NCBI RefSeq assembly: GCF_004795255.1
Contig: NZ_SSBQ01000002.1
Coordinates: 4,494,001-4,558,000, forward strand
Origin: Streptomyces sp. RKND-216
Lineage (GTDB): Bacteria; Actinomycetota; Actinomycetes; Streptomycetales; Streptomycetaceae
DNA: 64,000 nt
Direction of reading: 5' to 3'
The position numbers and the translations under genes were made by a program. Below the pieces are notes generated by a model. It saw only the letters and a list, made by a program, of their open reading frames with translations, did not search any database and had not been told where the DNA came from. Shown one piece after another: positions 17,983 to 25,969 of this stretch. The first letter of the stretch is position 1; every line of letters begins with the position of its first letter.

Positions 17983-18740
17983 CAGGGGAACCTCCTCAGC
18001 GTGAGGGTGAGGACGGCCAGGCCAGCGAGCAGCAGCGCCGTGGCCGTCAGGAAGCGGGGCGAGAGCCGGGCCGGCGGCACGAGCACCCGCAGGGTCCCGT
18101 CGTAGCCCCGCCCGGCCAGCCCGGTGTGGAGCCGCTGCGCCCGTTCGAAGGCGCGGACGAACGCGGTCGAGGCGAGTCCCGCGAGGGACCGCCAGGCCGC
18201 TGCCCGCGTGGTGTGGCCCAGACGGGCGGCCTGGGCCTGACGGACCCGCCGCACGGAGTCGAGCAGCAGGAAACTCATTCGGTACATGACCAGCGCCACG
18301 TCGACCACGGCGGGCGGCACCCCGGCCCGTACCAGGCGCGGCACCACGTCCGAGACGGGCGTGGTGAAAGCGAACAGCAGCAGGCCGAGGGAGGCCGCCG
18401 AAGTACGGGCCAGCAGCTCACCCGCACGGACGGCCCCGTCCGGGGCGAGCGACAGCCACGGCACCGGCCCGCCTCCGGCGCCGCCCAGCTGGAACAGCAG
18501 CGGAACGGCGCCGGTCACGCAGAAGCCCAGCGGCACCCGGAAGGCCCGCCACAGCGCGCGCCCGGCGACGCCGGCCGGGCCCAGCAGCACGGCCAGGGTC
18601 GCCGCCGCGACCAGGGGCGCGCCCGGCCAGGGCGGCAGGCTGATCGCCAGCACCGTGAGTCCGAGGCCGAGCAGCGCCTTCTCCAGGGGATGGCGGTGGC
18701 GCCAGCGGCTGCTGTGCGCCGCCGCGTCGATGGGCAGCAC
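17979..18740 (-). CDS. cbiQ: Cobalt ECF transporter T component
   Basis: A 253-residue membrane protein with about five to six hydrophobic segments. It carries the Ala-Arg-Gly coupling motif region of ECF T components in the cytosolic helices near residues 195-220 (FVRAFERAQRLHTGLAGRGYDG). It links the CbiO ATPase to the CbiM substrate unit. It starts MLPIDAAAHSSRWRHRHPLEKALLGLG, a normal CbiQ N-terminus. It overlaps cbiO by four bases and follows cbiN after six. Confidence 0.93.
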   Translation of the reverse strand: MLPIDAAAHSSRWRHRHPLEKALLGLGLTVLAISLPPWPGAPLVAAATLAVLLGPAGVAGRALWRAFRVPLGFCVTGAVPLLFQLGGAGGGPVPWLSLAPDGAVRAGELLARTSAASLGLLLFAFTTPVSDVVPRLVRAGVPPAVVDVALVMYRMSFLLLDSVRRVRQAQAARLGHTTRAAAWRSLAGLASTAFVRAFERAQRLHTGLAGRGYDGTLRVLVPPARLSPRFLTATALLLAGLAVLTLTLRRFPW

Positions 18741-18746
18741 CGTCGG

Positions 18747-19136
18747 TCAGGCCGAGGCGGGCGTGTCGCGGCCGCCGTCCGCCCCCTCCTCCGTGGGCGG
18801 GCCCGACGGGTCCGGAGCACCCGCCGGGCTCCCAGCGGACCGCGCCTCGCCCTGGCGGCGGCGGCGCAGCCCGAAGTAGTAGGCCAGCACGCCCGCGCCG
18901 AGCGCCGCCTGCAGCGCGAAGAGCGCCGACTCCACCTCGCCGGACGGCGGTTCGTACAGGGGGGAGGCCCACGGATCGTAGTCCGGGGCGTTCTCCGTGA
19001 TCGCCGTCTCCGCCTGCGCGTCGGCGCCCGCGAACGGCTCCTCCTTGTGGTCGCCGAGACCGAGGACCAGCGGCAGCACCGCGAGCGCCGCGACGACCAC
19101 GACGAGCAGCAGGTTGATCCGTGTGTCGCGCTTCAT
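18747..19136 (-). CDS. cbiN: Cobalt transport protein, small subunit
   Basis: A 129-residue protein with two membrane segments (residues about 7-26 and 70-90). Between them is an extracellular loop with the CbiN pattern [13 protein letters not shown] and [30 protein letters not shown]. The C-terminus is a Gly/Pro-rich charged extension of about 35 residues that is not part of the family core. CbiN forms the substrate-binding part with CbiM. Its start overlaps the cbiM stop by four bases (ATGA). Confidence 0.93.
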   Translation of the reverse strand: MKRDTRINLLLVVVVAALAVLPLVLGLGDHKEEPFAGADAQAETAITENAPDYDPWASPLYEPPSGEVESALFALQAALGAGVLAYYFGLRRRRQGEARSAGSPAGAPDPSGPPTEEGADGGRDTPASA

Positions 19137-19852
19137 CGGGCCGTCTCCTCCTGCTCGGACTCGGTACGGGCGGCGGCGACCCGCTCGGCGAGCTCCGTCA
19201 GCACCCCGAGGCGCCGCAGCTCACCCGTGCTGGACCGCGTCAGCAGACGCATCACCAGCACGGTCAGCAGGCCCTCGCTCACCGCCAGCGGGATCTGGGT
19301 GAGCGCGAAGATCCCGCCGAACTTCGCCAGCGCGCCGACGAACCCCGACGCCGGGTCCGGGAAGGACAGTGCGAGCTGGACACTGGTGACGCAGTACGTG
19401 CTCAGGTCGGCGACGAAGGCGCCGCAGAACACCGCGGCCATCAGCGGCCCACCGCTCCGCCGCAGCAGCCGGTAGACGCCGTACCCGGCCCAGGGCCCCA
19501 CGATCGCCATCGAGAACGCGTTGGCGCCCAGCGTGGTCAGGCCGCCGTGCGCCAGCAGCAACGCCTGGAAGAGGAGGGTGAGGGTGCCCAGCACCGCCAT
19601 GATCGGCGGCCGGAACAGAATGGCCCCCAGGCCGGTGCCCGTGGGGTGCGAGCAACTTCCCGTCACGGAAGGGATTTTGAGGGCGGACAGGACGAAGGTG
19701 AAGGCGCCGGAGGCGCCGAGCAGCAGGGTGGACTCCGGGTGTTCTCGGACCTCGCGGGTCAGTTTGCGGACGCCGTGGACGACGAACGGAGCGGCGGCGG
19801 CGCTCCAGGCGACCGCGTGCCACGGGGGCAGATACCCCTCGGCTATGTGCAT
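19133..19852 (-). CDS. cbiM: Cobalt transport protein, substrate-binding membrane subunit
   Basis: A 239-residue integral membrane protein. The start is fixed by function: MHIAEG places the N-terminal Met amine and His2 as metal ligands in this family, and the third ligand region is [11 protein letters not shown]. The frame is open upstream, but that part is the riboswitch RNA, not protein. It binds Co2+ and passes it through the membrane for cobalamin synthesis. It is the first gene of cbiMNQO and lies directly downstream of a cobalamin riboswitch. Confidence 0.95.
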   Translation of the reverse strand: MHIAEGYLPPWHAVAWSAAAAPFVVHGVRKLTREVREHPESTLLLGASGAFTFVLSALKIPSVTGSCSHPTGTGLGAILFRPPIMAVLGTLTLLFQALLLAHGGLTTLGANAFSMAIVGPWAGYGVYRLLRRSGGPLMAAVFCGAFVADLSTYCVTSVQLALSFPDPASGFVGALAKFGGIFALTQIPLAVSEGLLTVLVMRLLTRSSTGELRRLGVLTELAERVAAARTESEQEETAR

Positions 19853-19889
19853 GTCGGGTGAGACCTCTCCAGCACCTCGTGGATGGACG

Positions 19890-20072
19890 ACGCGCCTCGG
19901 CCGGTCTCCTGGCTGACGGGTCATGCCGCCCGGTCTCCGCCTTCCCGGCCCGCGCGGTCTCCCGCGGCGCGCCAGTGGCTTCCCTTGACGGGGGAGGAGC
20001 CGGACTTCCCGATCACAGTGGCGAGGGCCGCACCGGTTCCGCACCGGTTTCCCGAACACCAAGGCCCTGCGA
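19890..20072 (-). promoter_or_regulatory. Cobalamin riboswitch
   Basis: On the minus strand the 5' part reads GGGAAACCGGTGCGGAACCGG then TGCGGCCCTCGCCACTGTGA, the conserved core of the B12 aptamer. The 3' part has the B12 box CAGCCAGGAGACC (about 19902-19915). Between them lie the usual variable stems. It ends about 40 bases before cbiM, so bound adenosylcobalamin would shut off the cobalt uptake operon, probably by hiding the ribosome site. Confidence 0.95.
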
Positions 20073-20176
20073 CAGTAGACCGCCGCACTTCACCGCCACA
20101 ACCATCACCGGTCCGACGGACCGCGGTTCCGGGTGAACGTTCGTCACACCGCGCGCCCCGCGTCGCCGGCCGGGGG

Positions 20177-20691
20177 TCACCCGGCTCCGGGCCGACCCCC
20201 GGGCGGGAGGAACGGCACCGAGTTGACGTACCGGCGGTGCGGGGCCAGAGAACGGCGGAGCAGGTCGTGTTCGGCCACGTGCGCGGTGCGGGCCTGGTGG
20301 CCGGCGAGGTCGAACGAGGCCAGCGGCAGCCACCGGCGCGTCGGCCGCACCCAGCACGATCAGCACCAGCGCGGCCAGGATCGCCACCATGCCGCGCCGC
20401 TCCCGCCCGCTCGGCTGCTCCCCGAGGCAGAGAGCGGACAGCAGAAGCAAGCATCACCAGCCCGGTGACGAACAGGCCCTGCGCAGCGACCAGCGGCAGT
20501 GTCCGCCAGACGACGAGCTGTGCGCCGAAGCCGAGCAGCAGGGCCGCGGCTCCCACCAGCCACAGCGGGCTGCGCAGCAGATGGACCAGGAGAGCGGCGG
20601 GGCGGGTGGCGGACAGCGCCCGTTTCTCCACCACGAAACCGACGCTGAACAGCAGGTTGGCCAGCAGCGCCGCCGCGACACCCCAGAGCAT
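20177..20691 (-). pseudogene. Broken DMT/EamA-type transporter
   Basis: The first part (20691 down to about 20450) reads MLWGVAAALLANLLFSVGFV with further hydrophobic segments, like a multidrug/metabolite transporter. After VTGLVML the reading continues one frame over as LLLSALCLGEQPSGRERRG and VAILAALVLIVLGAADAP, a net gain of one base. A third frame then gives a soluble tail (20345-20177) starting WLPLASFDLAGHQ and ending FLPPGGRPGAG with a stop. The whole is far shorter than the usual 280-300 residues. Its start shares one base with the stop of the methyltransferase (TGATG), so the two were translationally coupled. The tail may be the end of another gene joined by deletion. Confidence 0.65.
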
Positions 20692-21341
20692 CAGCCGCTT
20701 CCCTCCGCTTCGTGCCCCGTGCCGTCCGCGTCCTCGTCCGGGCGGGGCAGTCTGCGCGCGTGCACCAGCAGGATCGAGGCGAGCGACGGCGCCCGGCAGG
20801 CGAGGCGGTCCAGCGGACGCGGCGGGCGCGGCACGCCGTGGTACGGCGCGCCGGCGACCTCCAGCACCTCGAAGCCCGCTGCGGGCAGCATCGAGCGCAG
20901 CGCCCGGGCCGTGTGGAGCCGGAGGTGCCCCATCCCCTGGGCGCCGGGCCGTCCGTGGATGCCCCGCAGGCTCACCTCGGAGAACACCGGCTGCACCCCG
21001 GCCAGCAGAAGGCCGCGGTTGTACCAGGCCGCCAGGTTGGGTGTGGACAGCAGCAGGTGGCCGCCCGGCCGCAGGACGCGGTGCAGTCCGTCCAGGGCCG
21101 CGTCCGGGCCGACCAGGTGCTCGATGACCTCGCTGAACAACACGGCGTCCGCGACCCCGTCTGCGAACGGCAGGCCAGGACCGGTGAGTTCGCCGCGTAC
21201 AGCGGTCAGGTGATGGGCCGCGCGGCGCAGCGCGTCCTGCGACCAGTCGACACCGACGACCCGGTGCGGTGCCAGCAGCGGACCGGCGACGGCCGCGGCC
21301 CAACCGTCTCCGCAGCCGACGTCGAGCACGGTCTGCGGCAC
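20691..21341 (-). CDS. Class I SAM-dependent methyltransferase, probably N-terminally truncated
   Basis: A 216-residue methyltransferase of the type 11 fold. Motif I LDVGCGDG begins at residue 6, the acidic motif is VVGVDWS, and later motifs are DAVLFSEVIEHL and HRVLRPGGHLLLSTPN. Most relatives have 40-60 residues before motif I. Here a plausible extension in the same frame (QAHLLARALGPVPQ) runs only to a stop near 21413 and has no start codon, so the 5' end seems cut. Substrate unknown. It lies head to head with a truncated alcohol dehydrogenase, so the break is probably shared. Confidence 0.7.
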   Translation of the reverse strand: MPQTVLDVGCGDGWAAAVAGPLLAPHRVVGVDWSQDALRRAAHHLTAVRGELTGPGLPFADGVADAVLFSEVIEHLVGPDAALDGLHRVLRPGGHLLLSTPNLAAWYNRGLLLAGVQPVFSEVSLRGIHGRPGAQGMGHLRLHTARALRSMLPAAGFEVLEVAGAPYHGVPRPPRPLDRLACRAPSLASILLVHARRLPRPDEDADGTGHEAEGSG

Positions 21342-21403
21342 CGGGCCGAGCGCCCGCGCCAGGAGGTGTGCCTGCCGGTGTGACGACCGGTGTCCACGAC
21401 CCC

Positions 21404-21670
21404 TTGGTCCGAGCGATCGTCATCGAGGGGCCCGGCGCGCATCGGCTGGTGACCGGGTCGGCTGCGGCGCCGGGCCCCGGGGAGGTTCGCGTGGCCGAGC
21501 ACGCCGCCGGCTGCTGCGCGGAGGAACTCGCCTTGTACGACGGCACGAAGCCGCGGGAGTTATGCCGCTACCCGGTGACCCCGGGGCACGAGTGGTCGGG
21601 TGTGGTGGACGCCGAGGGGGAGGGGGCGCCCCCGCGCCGGCCTCCGGACGGCTCGCCCCCGCACTGTTGA
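21404..21670 (+). pseudogene. N-terminal fragment of a zinc-type alcohol dehydrogenase
   Basis: Reads VRAIVIEGPGAHRLVTG, then PGEVRVAEHAAGCCAEELALYDG and PVTPGHEWSGVVDAEGEG, the N-terminal GroES-like half of a medium-chain dehydrogenase with the GHE catalytic-domain motif. Similarity stops near residue 75 and the frame ends at a stop at 21668. The cofactor domain (about 250 residues) is missing. The start is a TTG at 21404, perhaps a changed ATG or GTG. Confidence 0.7.
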
Positions 21671-21933
21671 CCAGCCGCCGCCTGCCACTGACCAGATTCC
21701 CCCGAAGCGATGGGCCTGCTCGCCACCGTTTCCGACGTCCCGACTGGCAAAGGGCTGCTGCGTACGGCCGGCTGACGAACCGTCGGTCGACGGGCATCGA
21801 GCCGACGTTCTCGAGCGCGTCATGCGAACCCGTGGATCGGAGACGTCGCGGCGCGGCGTGGACGGGCGGCGCCACCCACCCGTCCACTCCTGCCGAGCGG
21901 ACGACCGTCGGGTCTGCCGTCCGCCGTCTGCCG
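21671..21933. other. No recognisable gene
   Basis: A stretch of 263 bases between the dehydrogenase fragment and ohr. All six frames are short or composition-driven; a plus-strand run of basic residues (about 21690-21850) has no family I know. It may be leftover sequence from the deletion that broke the neighbours. Confidence 0.35.
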
Positions 21934-22362
21934 TCAGTCGACGGTCAGGGTGACCTCTATGTTGCCGCGTGTCGCGTTGGAGTACGGGCAGACCTGGTGC
22001 GCCTTCTCCAGCAGCTGCGTGGCAGTCGCGGCGTCCACCAGAGGAATGCTGGCGCGCAGGGCGACGCTGAGGCCGAAGCCGCCCTCCGGCGTCTTGCCCA
22101 TGCCGACCTCTGCGGTGACCGTGGAGCCGGTGATGTCGGCCTTCTCCTGGCGGGCGACGACGCCGAGGGCGCTCTGGAAGCAGGCGCTATAGCCGGCGGC
22201 GAACAGCTGCTCCGGGTTGGTGCCCTCACCGCTGCCGCCCAGTTCCTTCGGCGGGTTGACGACCACGTCGAGCTTGCCGTCGTCGGATGCGACCCGGCCG
22301 TCGCGGCCGTTGCGGGCGGTGGCCACCGCGGTGTACTGGACGTCGAGGGATGGGATGGACAT
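21934..22362 (-). CDS. ohr: Organic hydroperoxide resistance protein
   Basis: A 142-residue Ohr of the OsmC/Ohr family, a thiol peroxidase that reduces organic (especially fatty acid) hydroperoxides with lipoylated partners. The reactive Cys is in GYSACFQSAL (Cys61) and the resolving Cys in VCPYSNATRGN (Cys125). The family start YTAVATARNGRDGRV and NPPKELGGSG are present. The usual regulator OhrR is not adjacent; a MarR-family gene lies further on but is divergent from a reductase. Confidence 0.95.
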   Translation of the reverse strand: MSIPSLDVQYTAVATARNGRDGRVASDDGKLDVVVNPPKELGGSGEGTNPEQLFAAGYSACFQSALGVVARQEKADITGSTVTAEVGMGKTPEGGFGLSVALRASIPLVDAATATQLLEKAHQVCPYSNATRGNIEVTLTVD

Positions 22363-22505
22363 GAAGATCCTCTCGTTCCTTGTCCGACCGGGAGGCTCGC
22401 GCCCACGACCTCTGCGGTCCGGTCCGAGCCTAGAGGATGCGGGCGCAGGCAGGGCGGGGAGCCTCGTGGGGTCGGATGATCGGGTGTTGGTTCGGGTCGC
22501 TGCCG

Positions 22506-23522
22506 TCAGTCGGCGAGGCGGACGACCATCTTTCCGGTGTTCTCGCCCTTGAGCATGCCGAGGAAGGCGTCCAGGGCGTTGTCGATGCCGTCCACGACGG
22601 TCTCCCGGTAGGTGAGGTCACCGGAGCGGATCCAGCCGGAGACCTCCGAGACGAACTGCGGCTGCAGCGATGCGTGGTCGCTGACGAGCATGCCCTGCAT
22701 CCGGATCCGCTTGCCGATGAGCAGGGCGAGATTGTGCGGCGCGGCGGGTGGCTCCGTGGCGTTGTACTGCGCGATCATGCCGCACACCGTGACGCGGCCG
22801 TGCACGTTCATCGCACCGAGAGCGGCCTCCAGATGGTCGCCGCCGACGTTGTCGAAGTAGACGTCGATCCCCTCCGGGGCGGCGGCTCGGAGCTGCTCGG
22901 CGACCGGACCCGATTTGTAGTTGAAGGCCGCGTCGAAGCCGTACTCCTCGGTCAGCAACCGCACCTTCTCGTCCGAGCCCGCACTGCCGATCACCCGGGA
23001 AGCCCCCTTGAGCCGGGCGATCTGGCCCACCTGGCCGCCCACGGCGCCGGCCGCACCGGAGACGAACACCGCGTCGCCCTCGGTGAACGCTCCCACCTCC
23101 AGCAGACCCGCGTAGGCGGTGAGGCCCGGCATGCCCAGAACTCCGAGGTAGGTGCTGAGCGGTGCCAGGTCGGCGGAGACGACAGTGGCGTGCCGGGCGT
23201 CGAGCGTGGCGAACTCCCGCCAGCCGAGCCCGTGCAGGACGTGGTCGCCCACGGCGAAGCCTGAGGCATCGGAAGCCACGACGACGCCCACGGCAGCGCC
23301 GTCCATGGGCGCGTCGAGCTGGAAGGGCGGCACGTACGACCGGACGTCGTTCATCCGGCCGCGCATGTACGGGTCCACGGACAGGTAGAGGTTGCGCACG
23401 AGGATCTGGCCCTCCCCGGGGGCCTCGACCGGGACCTCCCGCAGCGCGAACCCGTCGGGCGTGGGCCAGCCCTGCGGGCGGGCCGTCAGATGCCAGGCGC
23501 GACCGGCGGTGGGCAGAGTCAT
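22506..23522 (-). CDS. NADP-dependent medium-chain reductase (zinc-free, CurA/leukotriene B4 reductase type)
   Basis: A 338-residue reductase of the MDR superfamily without zinc ligands. It has the family start WHLTARPQGWPTPDGFALREV, then NLYLSVDPYMRGRM, the nucleotide loop VFVSGAAGAVGGQVGQIARL and DVYFDNVGGDHLEAAL. Relatives reduce the double bond of alpha,beta-unsaturated ketones and aldehydes, a detoxification role. It is divergent from a MarR-family regulator across an 84-base A+T-rich gap, so control by that regulator is likely. Confidence 0.9.
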   Translation of the reverse strand: MTLPTAGRAWHLTARPQGWPTPDGFALREVPVEAPGEGQILVRNLYLSVDPYMRGRMNDVRSYVPPFQLDAPMDGAAVGVVVASDASGFAVGDHVLHGLGWREFATLDARHATVVSADLAPLSTYLGVLGMPGLTAYAGLLEVGAFTEGDAVFVSGAAGAVGGQVGQIARLKGASRVIGSAGSDEKVRLLTEEYGFDAAFNYKSGPVAEQLRAAAPEGIDVYFDNVGGDHLEAALGAMNVHGRVTVCGMIAQYNATEPPAAPHNLALLIGKRIRMQGMLVSDHASLQPQFVSEVSGWIRSGDLTYRETVVDGIDNALDAFLGMLKGENTGKMVVRLAD

Positions 23523-23539
23523 GTGGTGCCTCCAGATGC

Positions 23540-23597
23540 TTCAGGTGCTGAAACAATGCTGCACCTGGATATTTCATGTTGTCAAGCTTTGAGGTAG
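23540..23597. promoter_or_regulatory. Divergent promoter region with possible MarR operator
   Basis: The gap between the reductase and the marR gene is much richer in A+T than its surroundings. It has the inverted repeat TTCAG-gtg-CTGAA at 23540-23552, close to the reductase start. On the minus strand a perfect TTGACA lies near 23582. On the plus strand TAGGCT just before the marR start is a plausible -10. Assignment of the operator is inference. Confidence 0.5.
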
Positions 23598-23606
23598 GCT
23601 GAGACC

Positions 23607-24053
23607 ATGTCGACCGGCTCCCCCTCCGTCCCGCCCCTGCCCGACGCCCTCACGCGCGAGGTCGTCGAGCTGATCGGCGGCGTCGTGGCGCGCTACCACG
23701 CGGAGTACGAGGTGGCCGCCGCCGACCACGCGCTCACCGGAGCGCAGGCGCGCGTTCTCGCCCTGCTCGACCGTGAGCCCACGCCGATGCGCCGCATCGC
23801 CGAGCAGTTGAGGTGTGAGCCGTCGAACGTGACGGGTATCGTGGACAGGCTGGAGGCCCGGGGCCTGGTCGAGCGGCGGCCCGACCCGGCCGATCGCCGC
23901 GTCAAGCTCGCCGCGGCCACGGAGCGCGGCAGTGCGACGGCCGCGAGCCTGCGGGGCGCGCTCGGGTTCGCCCGAGAGCCGCTCGCCGAGCTCACGCCGC
24001 TGGAGCGGCGGGTGCTCCGTGACCTGCTCATACGGATGCTTGACAGTCCGTGA
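23607..24053 (+). CDS. MarR family transcriptional regulator
   Basis: A 148-residue MarR protein. The winged helix reads LTGAQARVLALLDREPTPMRRIAEQLRCEPSNVTGIVDRLEARGLVERRPDPADRRVKL, with a normal recognition helix (SNVTGIVDRLEARGL) and the DRR wing. It would act as a dimeric repressor released by a small ligand. The divergent reductase is the likely target. The ATG start gives MSTGSPS; few bases separate it from the -10 candidate, so the transcript may be nearly leaderless. Confidence 0.9.
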   Translation: MSTGSPSVPPLPDALTREVVELIGGVVARYHAEYEVAAADHALTGAQARVLALLDREPTPMRRIAEQLRCEPSNVTGIVDRLEARGLVERRPDPADRRVKLAAATERGSATAASLRGALGFAREPLAELTPLERRVLRDLLIRMLDSP

Positions 24054-24124
24054 CGCCGCGCATCCCCGGCGCCCGGCGCGCCGTCCCCGCCGGGGCGCAC
24101 GGCGGCCCCGGCGGTCTCGTCGAG

Positions 24125-25039
24125 TCAGCCGTCCGTGATGCGCTCGTAGGCGAGTTCGGCCAAGTCGCTCTGTCCCTCCCGGCTCGGGTGGAACCAGTCC
24201 CAGCGGCTGAGCGCGTTCGCGGTGAAGCGGTAGTCGTGCACTTCGCCCCCGTCCCAGCGGCACCGCCTCACCTCCGTGCAGACCTCCCGCAGCACGGAGT
24301 TGTAGGCGTCCACGCGCTCCGAGACCTGCGCCCGGCGTGCGGTCGCGGCCTCACCCGTGTCCCGTGGCGCGTCCAGCATGGAGCGGCAGATGCCGTAATC
24401 CCACACCCGGCGGGCGTCCGGCTCGTCGCGTCCCACCTGCCAGAGCCGCTGCAGGTCCGGGATGCTCGCCACGTACACCTGGGAACCGGGAGCCTCCTCC
24501 CGGAGGGTGCGCAGTGCCTGCTCGAAGTCCGTGCGGAAGCCGGCCACCGGTGTCATCGCGTCGACCGACGGCCTGCACGCGTCGTTGGCGCCGACGAGCA
24601 CCGTCACCAACTCCGGGTCGCGGTCCGCCGCCTGCGCCATCTGTCGAGGGAGGTCGGCCATCGTCGCGCCGGAGACCGCCAGGTTCCAGCTGTCGCGGCC
24701 GGGGTCGTCGAGGAGCCGGGAGGCGAGACTGGCCACGGTCGGGTCGGTGCCGGTGGCCCAGGACGACTTCGGGCAGTCGGTGAGCGGCCCGCATGCATCG
24801 AACGCCCGGGTGATGGAGTCGCCGACGGCGGCGAGGGAGTCGGGGTCGGTGTCCCATGCGGGGGAGGCCGAGGGCGCCGCGGACGCTCCGGGTGATGAAG
24901 GGGATGTACCCGGCCGTGCCTTGGATGCCGAGGAGGAGGGGGGTGAGGAGCCGCCCTGACAGGCCGCCAGGGAGCACCCCAGGGCCATGGCCAGGGCGCC
25001 GGCCACCGCCATCCGGGCGGTGTGTCCGCGTGTCCGCAT
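24125..25039 (-). CDS. Secreted SGNH/GDSL-type lipoprotein hydrolase
   Basis: A 304-residue esterase-like protein. The lipoprotein signal ends in the lipobox SLAAC (about residue 24), after a basic start MRTRGHTARMAV, so it is anchored to the outer face of the membrane. A Ser/Pro/Ala-rich linker follows to about residue 55. The SGNH blocks are AVGDSITRAFDACGP (Ser nucleophile), NLAVSGATMADLP, VLVGANDACRPS, and DWFHPSREGQ (catalytic Asp and His). The substrate is unknown. I start at the ATG at 25039 because it gives the signal peptide; the frame is open upstream. Confidence 0.88.
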   Translation of the reverse strand: MRTRGHTARMAVAGALAMALGCSLAACQGGSSPPSSSASKARPGTSPSSPGASAAPSASPAWDTDPDSLAAVGDSITRAFDACGPLTDCPKSSWATGTDPTVASLASRLLDDPGRDSWNLAVSGATMADLPRQMAQAADRDPELVTVLVGANDACRPSVDAMTPVAGFRTDFEQALRTLREEAPGSQVYVASIPDLQRLWQVGRDEPDARRVWDYGICRSMLDAPRDTGEAATARRAQVSERVDAYNSVLREVCTEVRRCRWDGGEVHDYRFTANALSRWDWFHPSREGQSDLAELAYERITDG

Positions 25040-25340
25040 CGCCGCCTTCCCTTCCGCGTCGTCTCCCTTCCCGACCGTACGGCACCCGTGGTCGGAAGCG
25101 GCGCGGTAGCTTTCTCTCGTGGGGGGCGCGTGCGTACAGGTAACCGAACACCCATCACATCGCGTCATATCCTGCCCGATTCGTGGAGGAATGACCACAA
25201 TGGTGTTTACTGTTGGTCACCTCGGAAGCTGGTAGGTCAGTGATCGATGGTGCAGAATGTCAGACGCCGGTCCGGCGCGTGACCGGCAGGTACTCGAGCT
25301 CGCCCGCGAGGCCGGAGCTCGAACCGCACTGGAGGTCCCG

Positions 25341-25835
25341 GTGACGACACGTGGAGTCCTGTTCGTCCACTCCGCGCCCCGCGCGCTCTGCCCGCACGTC
25401 GAGTGGGCCGTGGCAGGGGTGCTGGGCGGCCGCGTCGCGCTCGACTGGATCAAACAGCCCGCCTCCCCGGGCACCTGGCGTGCCGAGTTCTCCTGGCAGG
25501 GGGAGCCGGGCACCGCGTCGAAGCTCGCCTCCGCGCTCCGCGGATGGCACATGCTGCGCTTCGAGGTGACCGCCGACCCGTGTGCCGCCGCCGAGGGAGA
25601 GCGCTACAGCTCGACCCCCGAGCTGGGCATCTTCCATGCCGTCACCGGCATGCACGGCGACATCCTGATCCCCGAGGACCGGCTGCGCGCCGCGATGTCC
25701 CGCTCCGCGCGAGGGGAGAGCGACCTCGAGGCGGAAATCGCCCGGCTGCTCGGCAAACCCTGGGACGACGAACTCGAACCCTTCCGGTACGCCGGCGAGG
25801 GCGCGCCGGTGCGCTGGCTCCACCAGGTCGTCTGA
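25341..25835 (+). CDS. DUF3145 family protein
   Basis: A 164-residue conserved actinobacterial protein of unknown role. It starts VTTRGVLFVHSAPRALCPHVEWAVAGVLGG and continues with LDWIKQPASPGTWRAEFSWQG and GMHGDILIPEDRLRAAM, which are strongly conserved. I chose the GTG at 25341 since GGAGG precedes it and the length then matches the family. The ATG at 25257 would add 28 unconserved residues. Conserved placement beside the fatty-acid synthase operon suggests, without proving, a link to lipid or growth physiology. Confidence 0.88.
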   Translation: MTTRGVLFVHSAPRALCPHVEWAVAGVLGGRVALDWIKQPASPGTWRAEFSWQGEPGTASKLASALRGWHMLRFEVTADPCAAAEGERYSSTPELGIFHAVTGMHGDILIPEDRLRAAMSRSARGESDLEAEIARLLGKPWDDELEPFRYAGEGAPVRWLHQVV

Positions 25836-25843
25836 GTACCCTT

Positions 25844-25898
25844 CACCACGGCACCACGGCACCACGGCACCACGGCACCACGGCACCACGGCACCACG
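25844..25898. repeat. 8-base tandem repeat (CACCACGG)
   Basis: Six full copies and a seven-base partial copy of CACCACGG stand head to tail, starting nine bases after the DUF3145 stop and ending just before the shared terminator. The unit is not a multiple of three and it is outside genes, so copy number can change freely. Confidence 0.97.
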
Positions 25899-25903
25899 CG
25901 CAG

Positions 25904-25947
25904 ACGCCCCGGCCTGCCAGGTTTGACGACCTGGCAGGCCGGGGCGT
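25904..25947. terminator. Bidirectional terminator between DUF3145 and fabF
   Basis: A perfect 19-base inverted repeat (25904-25922 with 25929-25947) with the loop TTGACG. It lies between two converging genes and would end both transcripts. Confidence 0.93.
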
Positions 25948-25969
25948 TCGCCTGTGCGGGCCCCGAAGG

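Noticed and set aside
19853..20062. An N-terminal extension of CbiM
   Set aside because: The open frame upstream of MHIAEG is the riboswitch, and the family needs Met1-His2 at the N-terminus.
25844..25898. CRISPR array
   Set aside because: The units are 8 bases, contiguous, and without spacers. I saw no CRISPR array or cas gene in the window.
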